From: Polaribacter sp.
GTDB taxonomy: Bacteria; Bacteroidota; Bacteroidia; Flavobacteriales; Flavobacteriaceae
Reading direction: 5' to 3'
DNA: 9,028 bases
Assembly (NCBI GenBank): GCA_003537695.1
Contig: DPRC01000032.1
Span: 1,603 to 10,630 of the forward strand
Made by a program: the position numbers and the translations under genes. Positions 1-7,020 of this stretch are shown here, one piece after another (position 1 is the stretch's first letter; every line of letters starts with the position of its first letter). Under the pieces are notes generated by a model that worked only from the letters and a program-made list of their open reading frames with translations, was not told where the DNA came from and made no database searches.

Positions 1-870
1 ATTGGAAGCAATAAATATGTAAAGTTTTGGCAAGATTCAAAAGCCTGTGCAGCACTTATAAATTATGATTTAAATATTGCGCCTGGTGACAATCGTGCTT
101 TTCTTAAAGTAAAAAATGTAGATTTAGCTATGGCAAAGATATTGGAGCTTTTTAACCCGAAAGCACCCGTCTTTGATACAGACATTCATCCAACTGCCGT
201 CATACATGAAACCGCAAAAATTGGCGCTGGCTGTAAAATTGGACCTAATTGCTATGTTGGTAAGCATGTTGAATTAGGAAGCGAAGTGCTTTTGTACCCG
301 AATGTTTGTGTGTTTGATGAAACCAGTATCGGAAACAATACTATTGTTTGGTCTGGAACGGTAATACGTGAACGGTGTATTATTGGGAGTCATTGTATTT
401 TTCATACCAATGTAAGTATTGGTGCTGATGGATTTGGATACAGACCAAGTGAAGATGGCAAAGGACTGGTAAAAATACCACAGATAGGAAATGTAATCAT
501 TGGAAACCATGTTGAAATTGGAGCCAACTCTTGTGTTGACAGAGCAAAATTTAGCGCCACCATTATTGGAGATGGTTGTAAAATTGACAACTTAGTACAA
601 ATAGCTCACAACAGTATTATGGGACGTTCTTGTATTATGGCAGGACATAGTGGACTTGCAGGTTCTGTTACTTTAGGTGATGGCGTTATTATTGGAGGAA
701 GTGCCTCTATAAAAGACCATACTACGATTCATTCTGGCGCTAAAGTTGGTGCTGGATCTGGAGTTATAGCTGATGTGGAAGCGGGAAAAACTGTTTTAGG
801 CTATCCCGCACAAGACGCTAGAGATATGTTAAAACAATGGGTAGCCATACGACGGTTTATCAAAAATTAA
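1..870 (+). CDS. lpxD: UDP-3-O-acylglucosamine N-acyltransferase LpxD, 5'-truncated by window edge
   Basis: LpxD transfers a 3-hydroxyacyl chain from acyl-ACP to the 2-amino group of UDP-3-O-acylglucosamine, the third step of lipid A synthesis, in the cytoplasm. The frame is open from base 1; the ATG at 130 is internal, because the 43 codons before it read as the end of the LpxD N-terminal uridine-binding domain. 289 residues are visible and perhaps 50-60 are missing, given a usual length near 340. From about visible residue 60 there are many left-handed beta-helix hexapeptide repeats. The family block GADGFGY is followed by KIPQIG, VEIGAN and NLVQIAHN. His203 in IAHN and His240 in KDH are 37 residues apart, the same spacing as the catalytic E. 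coli His239 and His276. No other lipid A gene lies downstream, so this could be the stand-alone second lpxD copy seen in some flavobacteria; the missing 5' side would decide. Confidence 0.95.
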   Translation: MGSNKYVKFWQDSKACAALINYDLNIAPGDNRAFLKVKNVDLAMAKILELFNPKAPVFDTDIHPTAVIHETAKIGAGCKIGPNCYVGKHVELGSEVLLYPNVCVFDETSIGNNTIVWSGTVIRERCIIGSHCIFHTNVSIGADGFGYRPSEDGKGLVKIPQIGNVIIGNHVEIGANSCVDRAKFSATIIGDGCKIDNLVQIAHNSIMGRSCIMAGHSGLAGSVTLGDGVIIGGSASIKDHTTIHSGAKVGAGSGVIADVEAGKTVLGYPAQDARDMLKQWVAIRRFIKN

Positions 871-882
871 TAATTCCTATTT

Positions 883-909
883 GTTCGAAAATTAACTACT
901 TTTTCGAGC
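883..909 (+). other. short hairpin after lpxD
   Basis: TCGAAAA at 885-891 is exactly complementary to TTTTCGA at 901-907. A G-T wobble and a G-C pair extend the stem to 9 bp around a 9-base loop. It starts 12 bases after the lpxD stop and could mark the transcript end. The stem is AT-rich and no T-run follows, so it is not a canonical intrinsic terminator. Confidence 0.3.
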
Positions 910-1037
910 CTGCTTCAAGGACTATAGAGGAGTTCTAGTGAAACCTCAACCCATCCCTAATTTTTGCTATCAGCATCAAGAGTAACGAACTACATGCCCT
1001 GTTTGATCTCAAAAGACAACAGTAACCAATCCATATT

Positions 1038-2258
1038 ATGAATGTATTAAAAGAAGAAATTATTTTACCCAATGGCTCCACTTTAAAGAATCGGATTGCA
1101 AAATCGGCCATGAGTGAAAATTTATCAAATACAAGCAATAAGCCAACACCTCAGCTTATAGAAGTCTATAAAAAATGGGCAAAAAGTGGCGCAGGATTAT
1201 TGATTACTGGAAATATTATGGTCGATTCAAAAGCTCTTGGAGAGCCAAGAAATGTAGTCGTTGAAAATCGAGAAAACTTTGAGATACTGCAAGAATGGGC
1301 CGCAAGTGTAAAAGGGACGGAAACCCAACTTTGGGCGCAAATAAATCATCCGGGAAGACAAGCAATGGAACTCATCAATAGCGATTTAAAAGCTCCCTCT
1401 GCTGTGCCTCTAAAATCAGGAGGTAGAAAAGGTGCAACAAATAAAATACCTATTGCATTAACGGACAATCAGATTTTAACAATTATTGAAGCTTTTGGAA
1501 ATACCGCGCTCATTTTAAAAGATGCCGGTTTTTCAGGAATTCAAATTCACGGGGCTCATGGATATTTGGTGAGCCAATTTTTATCTCCATATGCAAATGT
1601 AAGATCAGATAAATGGGGAGGTAGTATAGCGAATAGGGCACGATTTGTTATTGAAGTTTATAGAAAAATTAGAGCACAGGTAGGAAGTAGTTTTCCTATT
1701 GGAATTAAATTAAATTCTGCAGACTTCCAAAAAGGTGGATTTTCAGAAGAAGAATCTATGGAGGTAGTTCAGTTGCTCTCAAAAGAGGGCATTGATTTAA
1801 TCGAAATATCTGGAGGTACCTATGAGGCGCCAGCTATGATGGGCAAACGCAAAAAGAGTAGCGCAACTAGAGAGGTTTATTTTATGGACTATATTGAAAA
1901 AGCTAGAAAAATAACAAAGACTCCTTTAATGTTAACTGGTGGATTTCGCACAACCTCGGTAATGAAAGATGCGGTTGCTTCTAATCAATTAGATATTGTT
2001 GGGATTGCACGCCCTTTTGCAGTATATCCTACTATTGGGAATGACATCTGTAACGAAAGTAAAATAAACTTCAATACCGAAATAAGAAAGACAGGAATAA
2101 AAGGGATCGATGGAGCCATGAATATCATCTGGTATGAAGCACAGATAAAACGGCTAGGGAAAGGAAAAGCACCCAAACCTGATTTAAACCCGTGGTGGGT
2201 ATTTCTGAAATATTCTTGGCTAATATTAGAACAAAAAATAACGAAACCCAAAAAATAA
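1038..2258 (+). CDS. Old yellow enzyme-family NADH:flavin oxidoreductase (FMN ene-reductase)
   Basis: This is a 406-residue cytoplasmic TIM-barrel flavoprotein expected to use NAD(P)H through FMN to reduce an activated C=C bond, as in an enone or enoate. Family landmarks, in order: the N-terminal strand KNRIAKSAM (17-25); QINHPGRQ (101-108); HGAHGYL (171-177), with the His171/His174 pair that binds the substrate carbonyl and Tyr176 nearby; SDKWGGS (190-196); TGGF (300-303) and GIARPF (322-327), which close the FMN phosphate site. The residue after Met25 is Ser, where YqjM-type enzymes have a redox-tuning Cys. The barrel ends near residue 330 and about 75 residues follow, rich in Trp and basic residues, with no 4Fe-4S cysteine cluster and no second flavin domain. 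It is therefore not a full-length 2,4-dienoyl-CoA reductase. The substrate is unknown. A RetSat-like oxidoreductase follows 137 bases downstream. The start is preceded by A/T-rich sequence without a Shine-Dalgarno. Confidence 0.9.
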   Translation: MNVLKEEIILPNGSTLKNRIAKSAMSENLSNTSNKPTPQLIEVYKKWAKSGAGLLITGNIMVDSKALGEPRNVVVENRENFEILQEWAASVKGTETQLWAQINHPGRQAMELINSDLKAPSAVPLKSGGRKGATNKIPIALTDNQILTIIEAFGNTALILKDAGFSGIQIHGAHGYLVSQFLSPYANVRSDKWGGSIANRARFVIEVYRKIRAQVGSSFPIGIKLNSADFQKGGFSEEESMEVVQLLSKEGIDLIEISGGTYEAPAMMGKRKKSSATREVYFMDYIEKARKITKTPLMLTGGFRTTSVMKDAVASNQLDIVGIARPFAVYPTIGNDICNESKINFNTEIRKTGIKGIDGAMNIIWYEAQIKRLGKGKAPKPDLNPWWVFLKYSWLILEQKITKPKK

Positions 2259-2281
2259 ACTCCCTAAATTATTCTTTGCAC

Positions 2282-2330
2282 ACTCCTACTAACGAAAATT
2301 ATTGCGGAGTTCTTATTTGTTTTTTATTTG
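2282..2330 (+). terminator. possible intrinsic terminator after the ene-reductase
   Basis: ACTCC at 2282-2286 pairs with GGAGT at 2306-2310 across a long, AT-rich loop, and a strongly T-rich tract follows at 2311-2330. A second upstream copy of the left arm, AACTCC at 2258-2263 overlapping the stop codon, could compete for GGAGTT. The stem is only 5 bp, so the call is tentative. If real, it would uncouple the ene-reductase from the downstream RetSat-like gene. Confidence 0.35.
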
Positions 2331-2395
2331 TTAGATTCGTACTTTATAGCGCAAAAAAAAATACAACCCCGTTATAGCAAATTAGAATATTCCAA

Positions 2396-3976
2396 ATGAT
2401 TCAATCCTATAAAAAGAAACCTTCACTGCAAGAAACGTATGATACTATTATCATTGGTTCAGGAATGGGCGGACTTACTACTGCAGCAATTTTGGCAAAA
2501 GAAGGTCAAAAAGTACTTGTTCTAGAAAAGCACTATACTCCTGGTGGATTTACACATGTTTTTAAACGCAAAGGCTATGAATGGGATGTTGGAATACATT
2601 ACATAGGAGAAATGCAACGCACATCCAGTCTCCTAAAAAAACTATTTGATTATATCACGAATGATACATTGAAATGGGCAGATATGGGAGATGTATACGA
2701 TCGCATAATTATAGGGGACCAGCAGTATGATTTTGTAAAAGGAGTTAAGAATTTCAAAAAACAAATGATTGCTTATTTTCCAGAAGAGGAACAAGCAATT
2801 AACGCCTATGTAACTTTAGTTTTTAAAGCTGTAAAAACGAGCAAAAACTATTATATCAGCAAAGGTATTTCACCTTTGTGGAATGCATTGTTTGGTGCAT
2901 TCCTGAAAAGACCCTTTTACAAATACTCAGATAAAACAACCTATGAAGTGCTAAGTTCATTAACAACAAACGAAACACTGATAAAGGTATTAACAGCACA
3001 GTATGGAGATTATGGTTTGCCCCCAAAGCAAAGTAGCTTTTCCATGCATGCCTCTGTTGCGCGCCATTATTTTGATGGTGGTAGCTTCCCTATTGGAGGC
3101 TCTTCTCAAATTGCAAAAAAAGTAGCTCCCGTAATTGGGGCTGCTGGAGGAACTATTGTCGTAAGTGCCGAAGTAGCAGAAGTAATTATTGAAAAAAATA
3201 CCGCTGTTGGTGTGCGCATGAAAGATGGAAAAATATTTCGAGCAGCAAACATTGTCAGTAATGCTGGAATAATGACGACATATAACAAGTTATTACCGAT
3301 ACAAACAATACAAAAACACCGTTTAAAAGAACAGCTTCAAAAGGTCAAGCAATCTGTAGCCCATGCAAGTTTATATATTGGTTTAGAAGGAACACCAGAA
3401 GCACTTGGAATACCAAAAACCAATTATTGGGTGTATCCTAAAGATGGAGATCATGACACCTGTATTGACAACTATTTAAAAGACATCTCTAAACCATTTC
3501 CATTAGTATACCTTTCTTTCCCGTCTGCAAAAGATCCAGATTGGTCCAATCGCTATCCGAATAAAAGTACCATTGATGTAATCACATTAGTTCCTTACGA
3601 AACATTCGAAAAATGGGCAGGTAGCAGTTGGAAAAAAAGAGGAGAAGCGTATGAAGCTAAAAAAGAAGAAATTGCACAACGGTTATTACAAGAAGTTTAT
3701 AAACAACTACCACAAGTAAAAGGAAAAGTAAGTTGTTATGAATTATCTACACCACTTACAACGCAGCATTTTATAAATTATGAAAAAGGAGAGATTTATG
3801 GTTTAGACCACAGTCCTTCTCGATACAGACAACCCTTTTTAAAACCAAAAACACCGATCAAAAACTTTTATTTAACAGGGCAGGATATTGTTACTGCTGG
3901 AGTTGGAGGTGCACTTTTCTCTGGCGTATTGTCTTCAATGGCAATTACTGGGAAAAATGTACTTAAAAAAATTTAA
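2396..3976 (+). CDS. FAD-dependent RetSat/CrtISO-like polyene oxidoreductase
   Basis: This is a 526-residue flavoprotein of the phytoene desaturase/carotenoid isomerase superfamily, closest by eye to all-trans-retinol 13,14-reductase (RetSat)-like proteins. The N-terminal dinucleotide-binding fold has GSGMGG at 21-26, matching GxGxxG, with Glu44 about 20 residues later to hold the adenosine ribose. PGGF (49-52) and YEWDVGIHYIG (61-71) are the usual RetSat/CrtISO segment around the isoalloxazine site. The C-terminal FAD motif is at about 491-512, with TGQD (494-497) and AGVGGALFSG. Length is normal for the family and no domain is missing. Members saturate or isomerise C=C bonds in retinol, carotenoids or other polyenes, often at a membrane surface. 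No carotenoid genes (crtB, crtI, crtY) are visible here, so the substrate is open. The FMN ene-reductase upstream is on the same strand and may share the substrate class; this is inference. Confidence 0.88.
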   Translation: MIQSYKKKPSLQETYDTIIIGSGMGGLTTAAILAKEGQKVLVLEKHYTPGGFTHVFKRKGYEWDVGIHYIGEMQRTSSLLKKLFDYITNDTLKWADMGDVYDRIIIGDQQYDFVKGVKNFKKQMIAYFPEEEQAINAYVTLVFKAVKTSKNYYISKGISPLWNALFGAFLKRPFYKYSDKTTYEVLSSLTTNETLIKVLTAQYGDYGLPPKQSSFSMHASVARHYFDGGSFPIGGSSQIAKKVAPVIGAAGGTIVVSAEVAEVIIEKNTAVGVRMKDGKIFRAANIVSNAGIMTTYNKLLPIQTIQKHRLKEQLQKVKQSVAHASLYIGLEGTPEALGIPKTNYWVYPKDGDHDTCIDNYLKDISKPFPLVYLSFPSAKDPDWSNRYPNKSTIDVITLVPYETFEKWAGSSWKKRGEAYEAKKEEIAQRLLQEVYKQLPQVKGKVSCYELSTPLTTQHFINYEKGEIYGLDHSPSRYRQPFLKPKTPIKNFYLTGQDIVTAGVGGALFSGVLSSMAITGKNVLKKI

Positions 3977-3993
3977 AAAAAACAAACTACATA

Positions 3994-4020
3994 TTGGTAC
4001 ATGCCAAATTATTGTATTTC
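3994..4020 (+). terminator. weak hairpin with T-rich tail after the RetSat-like gene
   Basis: TTGG at 3994-3997 pairs with CCAA at 4004-4007 around a 6-base loop, and a T-rich stretch runs to about 4020. The position between two unrelated genes fits a terminator, but a 4-bp stem is weak. Confidence 0.22.
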
Positions 4021-4075
4021 TATAAACGTAATTTTAATAGTCGATATTGCTTAAAATACAGCACCTAATTCATTT

Positions 4076-5242
4076 ATGAAACAGCTACTCCTACTCACTT
4101 TTCAACTCATAGCATGTCTTTCTATAGCAGCTCAAGACCTTCAAGATTTATCCTTTGGAACGGAGAACACATTGGAAATAATGACATGGAATATTGAACG
4201 CTTTCCTAAAAATGGTCAAACAACTGTGCATCACGTAGTAGACATTATTGAGGCTTTGAATGTAGATATAATAGCCATACAGGAGGTGGATGATATTAAT
4301 TATTTTGAGCAAATGGTTGATAGTCTCAGCGCATATAACGGCTACCTTACCTCTGCCTATTTTGCCGGTTTGGCATATCTTTATAAACCTGAAGTCATAC
4401 AAATCAACAACATCTATGAAATATATACTTCATCAGAATATTGGAGTTCTTTTCCAAGATCCCCAATGGTCATGGATTTTAATTTTAAAAATGAGCGGTT
4501 TATTCTGATAAATAATCATTTTAAGTGCTGTGGTGACGGAGTTTTGAATCTCAATGATTCAAATGACGAAGAAACAAGAAGGCATGCTGCAAGTTCTTTA
4601 TTAAAAGAATATATAGATGCTAATTTTAATGATGAAAAAGTAATCGTTTTAGGTGATTTAAATGACAACATATCAGAATCTCCTGAAAACAATGTATTTC
4701 AGATGATTCTGGAGGATGACGAGAACTATGTATTTGCAGACTATGAAATTGCTACCAATAATAGCTCCGGATGGTCGTTCCCAACATGGCCTTCGCACCT
4801 TGACCACATTCTTCTAACAAATGAATTGTTTTTGGAGTTTGAAAAGATGGATTCTGATATTCAAACTATTAAAATAGAGGAATATTTACCAGGAGGTTGG
4901 TCGGAATACGATGAAAACATTTCTGACCACAGACCGGTAGCAATAAAATTAATGGTTGATGGCAATCTAGATGTTACTGACTTTGGGAAACCAGCAAACT
5001 TTTTTTCAAATTATCCCAATCCTTTTCGGTATGAAACAACGTTTTCTTTTAAAAGTGAAGCGGACCTCCATGAAATTATAATCTTCAACTTAAATGGTCA
5101 AAAAATAATATCGCTACCTATACAGCCGGGACAATCCACTGTAGTTTTTGACGCTAAAGAGTATCCAAATGGTATTTACATCGCAAAATTACGATCAAAA
5201 ACTAATAAAATAGCTACTAAAAAACTTGTAGTAATGCCATGA
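4076..5242 (+). CDS. Secreted endonuclease/exonuclease/phosphatase-fold protein with T9SS sorting domain
   Basis: 388 residues. The N-terminus is a short export signal: Lys2, a hydrophobic run at 4-19, then likely cleavage near AAQ (18-20). An EEP-fold catalytic domain covers about 33-294 and shows every family motif: TWNIERF (37-43), IQEVDD (68-73) with the Mg-binding Glu70, NNHFK (146-150), GDLND (193-197) with Asp194 and Asn196, LDH (242-244), and SDHRP (283-287) with Asp284 and His285. The enzyme should be a metal-dependent phosphoesterase such as a nuclease or lipid phosphatase; the substrate cannot be read from sequence. A Por/T9SS type A sorting domain spans about 305-388, opening with NYPNPF (312-317), then FNLNGQKI, then PNGIYIAKL and the KKLVV end. 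The protein is therefore exported by Sec, then moved across the outer membrane by T9SS and released or anchored. Oddity: LIAC (11-14) resembles a lipobox, though it sits very early for one. Confidence 0.92.
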   Translation: MKQLLLLTFQLIACLSIAAQDLQDLSFGTENTLEIMTWNIERFPKNGQTTVHHVVDIIEALNVDIIAIQEVDDINYFEQMVDSLSAYNGYLTSAYFAGLAYLYKPEVIQINNIYEIYTSSEYWSSFPRSPMVMDFNFKNERFILINNHFKCCGDGVLNLNDSNDEETRRHAASSLLKEYIDANFNDEKVIVLGDLNDNISESPENNVFQMILEDDENYVFADYEIATNNSSGWSFPTWPSHLDHILLTNELFLEFEKMDSDIQTIKIEEYLPGGWSEYDENISDHRPVAIKLMVDGNLDVTDFGKPANFFSNYPNPFRYETTFSFKSEADLHEIIIFNLNGQKIISLPIQPGQSTVVFDAKEYPNGIYIAKLRSKTNKIATKKLVVMP

Positions 5243-5284
5243 TAAAGCTGCATTTAATCGCGGATATAGTTCATGACTGCTTTT

Positions 5285-5327
5285 AGCATACTCAAGAAAA
5301 AAAATCAATGCTTTTTATTTCATTTTT
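5285..5327 (+). terminator. possible terminator after the secreted EEP gene
   Basis: AGCAT at 5285-5289 pairs with ATGCT at 5308-5312 over an A-rich 18-base loop. A long T-rich tract (5312-5330) follows directly, about 70 bases after the stop codon. The T-tract is convincing but the stem is short. Confidence 0.33.
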
Positions 5328-5331
5328 ATTC

Positions 5332-5350
5332 GTTAAATTTAGGATTTAAC
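5332..5350 (+). promoter_or_regulatory. inverted repeat upstream of the VIT-family transporter, possible operator/promoter
   Basis: GTTAAAT at 5332-5338 is an exact inverted copy of ATTTAAC at 5344-5350, with a 5-base centre. It lies 53 bases before the transporter start. Inside it, TAAATTTA at 5334-5341 differs by one base from the Bacteroidota -7 element TAnnTTTG, but the matching -33 TTG is imperfect (TTT at 5312-5314). A repressor site over a promoter would suit a metal-transport gene. The sequence match is short and may be chance in AT-rich DNA. Confidence 0.25.
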
Positions 5351-5403
5351 AAAGAAAGAATCTTATCCAACCGCAGGGTACGTGCTTTAATTAAACTTCA
5401 TAT

Positions 5404-6120
5404 ATGACAGAAAAAATAGAGGAAATTGACCATTATTTAGACAATCATTACATCCATAGAAGTAATTGGTTAAGAGCTGCCGTCCTTGGAGCAAACGATG
5501 GAATTTTATCAACTGCAAGTATCGCTATTGGGGTTACTGCAGCAAGTGACATTAGAGACCCTGTTGTTTTGGCTACATTGGCAGGATTAGTTGCCGGTGC
5601 CTTATCAATGGCAGCAGGTGAATACGTTTCAGTAAGTTCACAAACAGATGTCGAAAAGGCTGACATTGAACGTGAAAAAGAGGAACTAAATGAAATGCCC
5701 GAAATAGAATTGCAAATGCTAGCAGAAATTTATAAAAAAAGAGGACTGAAAGAAAAAACTGCCTTATTAGTAGCGCAAGAATTAACGGAACACGATGCCC
5801 TTGGTGCTCATGTTAGAGACGAACTAGGGATCAATGAAATGAATAAGGCAAAACCAATGCAAGCCGCAATTGCTTCTGGCGCAGCGTTTACAGTTGGTGG
5901 GTTACTTCCTTTTCTGGTTACACTCTTTCTTCCTTTCGAAAATATGGAATATGCACTTTACAGCTCTGCCCTGTTCTTCCTAATTATTCTAGGAGCACTG
6001 GCTGCAAAAGCAGGAGGGTCTGGTATCTGGAGGGCAGTAATCCGCATCACATTTTGGGGAACTGTTGCCATGGGACTAACTGCATTGGTAGGCTACTTAT
6101 TTAATAGTGCTGTGGCATAA
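5404..6120 (+). CDS. VIT1/CCC1-family Fe2+/Mn2+ transporter
   Basis: This is a 238-residue inner-membrane protein of the VIT1/CCC1 family, which moves ferrous iron or manganese, usually out of the cytosol in exchange for protons. After a soluble N-terminal segment, LRAAVLGANDGILS (23-36) begins the first membrane helix and carries the conserved pore Asp32. The second helix has GALSMAAGEYVS (65-76) with Met69 and Glu73, in the region of the transport-path Met and Glu of plant VIT1. A charged cytoplasmic segment at about 80-145, rich in Glu, corresponds to the metal-binding hairpin and ends with HDALGAHVRDELGI. Three further hydrophobic helices lie at about 150-172, 178-200 and 208-234, giving the expected five in total. 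Length and motifs are complete. The 161-base upstream gap holds a probable terminator for the previous gene and an inverted repeat near the start, so this gene probably has its own promoter. Confidence 0.93.
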   Translation: MTEKIEEIDHYLDNHYIHRSNWLRAAVLGANDGILSTASIAIGVTAASDIRDPVVLATLAGLVAGALSMAAGEYVSVSSQTDVEKADIEREKEELNEMPEIELQMLAEIYKKRGLKEKTALLVAQELTEHDALGAHVRDELGINEMNKAKPMQAAIASGAAFTVGGLLPFLVTLFLPFENMEYALYSSALFFLIILGALAAKAGGSGIWRAVIRITFWGTVAMGLTALVGYLFNSAVA

Positions 6121-6212
6121 AAAGTAGAAAGAATTCTTAAAGCAACTGAATACCTTTCGGAAGGCGCAAAAAAACGAATCCAATAAGATGCTAATAGACT
6201 TGCCATAACACT

Positions 6213-6611
6213 ATGAAAGAAATAGATAAAATAGCTTTTATTGAAATCCAGGAAGGAAAAATCTTGAGCACACGGTCCAAAGGAAAAACTATATATTATA
6301 TTCCTGGAGGTAAACGTGAAAATGGAGAAAGTGACAAACAGACGCTAATACGAGAAGTATTAGAAGAGTTAAGCATTTCCATAATACCAAGTACAGTAGC
6401 ATATATTGGCACTTTTTCTGCGCAATCTGACGGAGAAAAAGAGGGAATACATGTAATTATGACCTGCTATAAAGCGAAGTACTTTGGAGACTTAAAAGCA
6501 AATAGTGAAATTGATGAAATAAGATGGTTGAATTACAAAGACCTTGAAATTATTTCTGAAGTTGATAAAAAAATATTCTCATTTCTTCATGGAAAAGGAG
6601 TATTGGAATAA
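6213..6611 (+). CDS. Nudix hydrolase
   Basis: This is a 132-residue single-domain Nudix protein that hydrolyses a nucleoside diphosphate linked to another moiety. The Nudix box (GX5EX7REUXEEXGU) is Gly33, Glu39, then REVLEELSI at 47-55, so the metal-binding Glu48, Glu51 and Glu52 are all present. The one departure is Ser54 in place of the usual Gly. YYIPGGK (28-34) precedes the box, as in MutT/NUDT1-like members that act on NTPs or modified NTPs. The C-terminal EIRWLNYKDL (about 100-110) is the usual strand and helix after the box. Length is typical of the small members. The substrate cannot be called. It starts 92 bases after the transporter stop with no Shine-Dalgarno and no sign of operon coupling. 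Confidence 0.9.
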   Translation: MKEIDKIAFIEIQEGKILSTRSKGKTIYYIPGGKRENGESDKQTLIREVLEELSISIIPSTVAYIGTFSAQSDGEKEGIHVIMTCYKAKYFGDLKANSEIDEIRWLNYKDLEIISEVDKKIFSFLHGKGVLE

Positions 6612-6769
6612 AAAAAGTAGCGTCACCCTGGACCTAACTAATTGCTTTTGGGGTTTCTCAACGGGATTTCATTCGAATTAATTATCTTCACAAAATAACG
6701 AGCGGTGTATTGCCCTTTTAATCTCTAAACAGCTTGTACCACAGCCCTCAAAAATATTAAATAGAAAAA
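6612..6769. other. intergenic stretch with no recognised feature
   Basis: This is the first part of a stretch of about 410 bases (6612-7020) without a confident gene. It is less AT-biased than the other gaps and contains a TTCGAA palindrome near 6673. I found no convincing terminator (only ACCC/GGGT arms far apart), tRNA, promoter or coding frame on either strand. It could be decayed coding sequence. Confidence 0.4.
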
Positions 6770-6961
6770 ATGAAAGACCTTTTAAACCTATTGATTTGTA
6801 GTGAAGTTCTCTTAGTATTAAGATGTGATAAAAGTTACAGATCTATAGATGCGCCGGTAACTATTAAATATCAAGGAAATACAATAGGTAAGAAAACGTT
6901 TAGCAGATCAATTTTGAACATCCATGAAACGCGATCTATTAAGGGAGATCCTGAATTGTGA
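6770..6961 (+). CDS. doubtful small ORF, 63 residues, unknown
   Basis: I do not recognise this frame. It starts at an ATG after an A-run (favourable for translation in Bacteroidota) with an in-frame TAA just upstream at 6758. Residues 1-18 are hydrophobic and leucine-rich with an early Lys and Asp, a little like a signal or membrane segment, with Cys at 10 and 19. The rest is basic and polar without a known motif. Neither Cys has a proper lipobox: Arg or Ile occupies the position before it. The last 37 bases of the frame fold into the nested inverted repeat at 6925-6979, which would constrain the codons. It may be a genuine small membrane peptide, a decayed gene fragment or chance. Confidence 0.25.
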   Translation: MKDLLNLLICSEVLLVLRCDKSYRSIDAPVTIKYQGNTIGKKTFSRSILNIHETRSIKGDPEL

Positions 6962-6979
6962 TTCCCTTGTATCGTTTCA
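6925..6979 (+). repeat. nested inverted repeat upstream of the alpha/beta hydrolase gene
   Basis: Outer arms: TGAAACG at 6925-6931 pairs exactly with CGTTTCA at 6973-6979. Inner arms: AAGGGA at 6941-6946 pairs exactly with TCCCTT at 6963-6968, with an AT pair between the two after small internal loops. The structure totals about 15 bp, ends 41 bases before the hydrolase start, and spans the stop of the doubtful small ORF. No T-run follows, so an intrinsic terminator is unlikely. It could be an mRNA leader structure, a protein site or a mobile-element remnant. Confidence 0.4.
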
Positions 6980-7020
6980 ATTATCAAGAATAAAAATATC
7001 CAAGAATAGTTAAAAGCTCA

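Noticed and set aside
130..132. ATG at 130 as the lpxD start
   Set aside because: The frame is open to base 1, and the upstream codons read as the LpxD N-terminal domain, so this is an internal methionine of a gene cut by the window edge.
1985..2251. 88-codon reverse-strand frame within the ene-reductase gene
   Set aside because: Lies wholly antisense to a gene with clear OYE motifs; a shadow frame. The other reverse-strand frames inside genes were dropped for the same reason.
2317..2347. Promoter-like TTG with TACTTTAT upstream of the RetSat-like gene
   Set aside because: The spacing is 20 rather than 19, and two of six fixed -7 bases differ, in a T-rich tract where such matches are common.
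2192..2377. 61-codon + strand frame overlapping the end of the ene-reductase
   Set aside because: It overlaps the real gene in another frame, then crosses the T-rich terminator-like region; the product is low complexity and matches nothing I know.
4290..4508. 72-codon + strand frame inside the secreted EEP gene
   Set aside because: Out of frame with the catalytic motifs and with no domain of its own.
6129..6164. AAGAATTCTT palindrome and CCTT-TCGG-AAGG hairpin after the VIT gene as a terminator
   Set aside because: The hairpin stem is only 4 bp and is followed by A-rich, not T-rich, sequence; the palindrome is short and likely chance.
6924..7013. 29-codon + strand frame within the nested inverted repeat
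   Set aside because: Too short, no recognisable motif, and its sequence is dominated by the inverted repeat.
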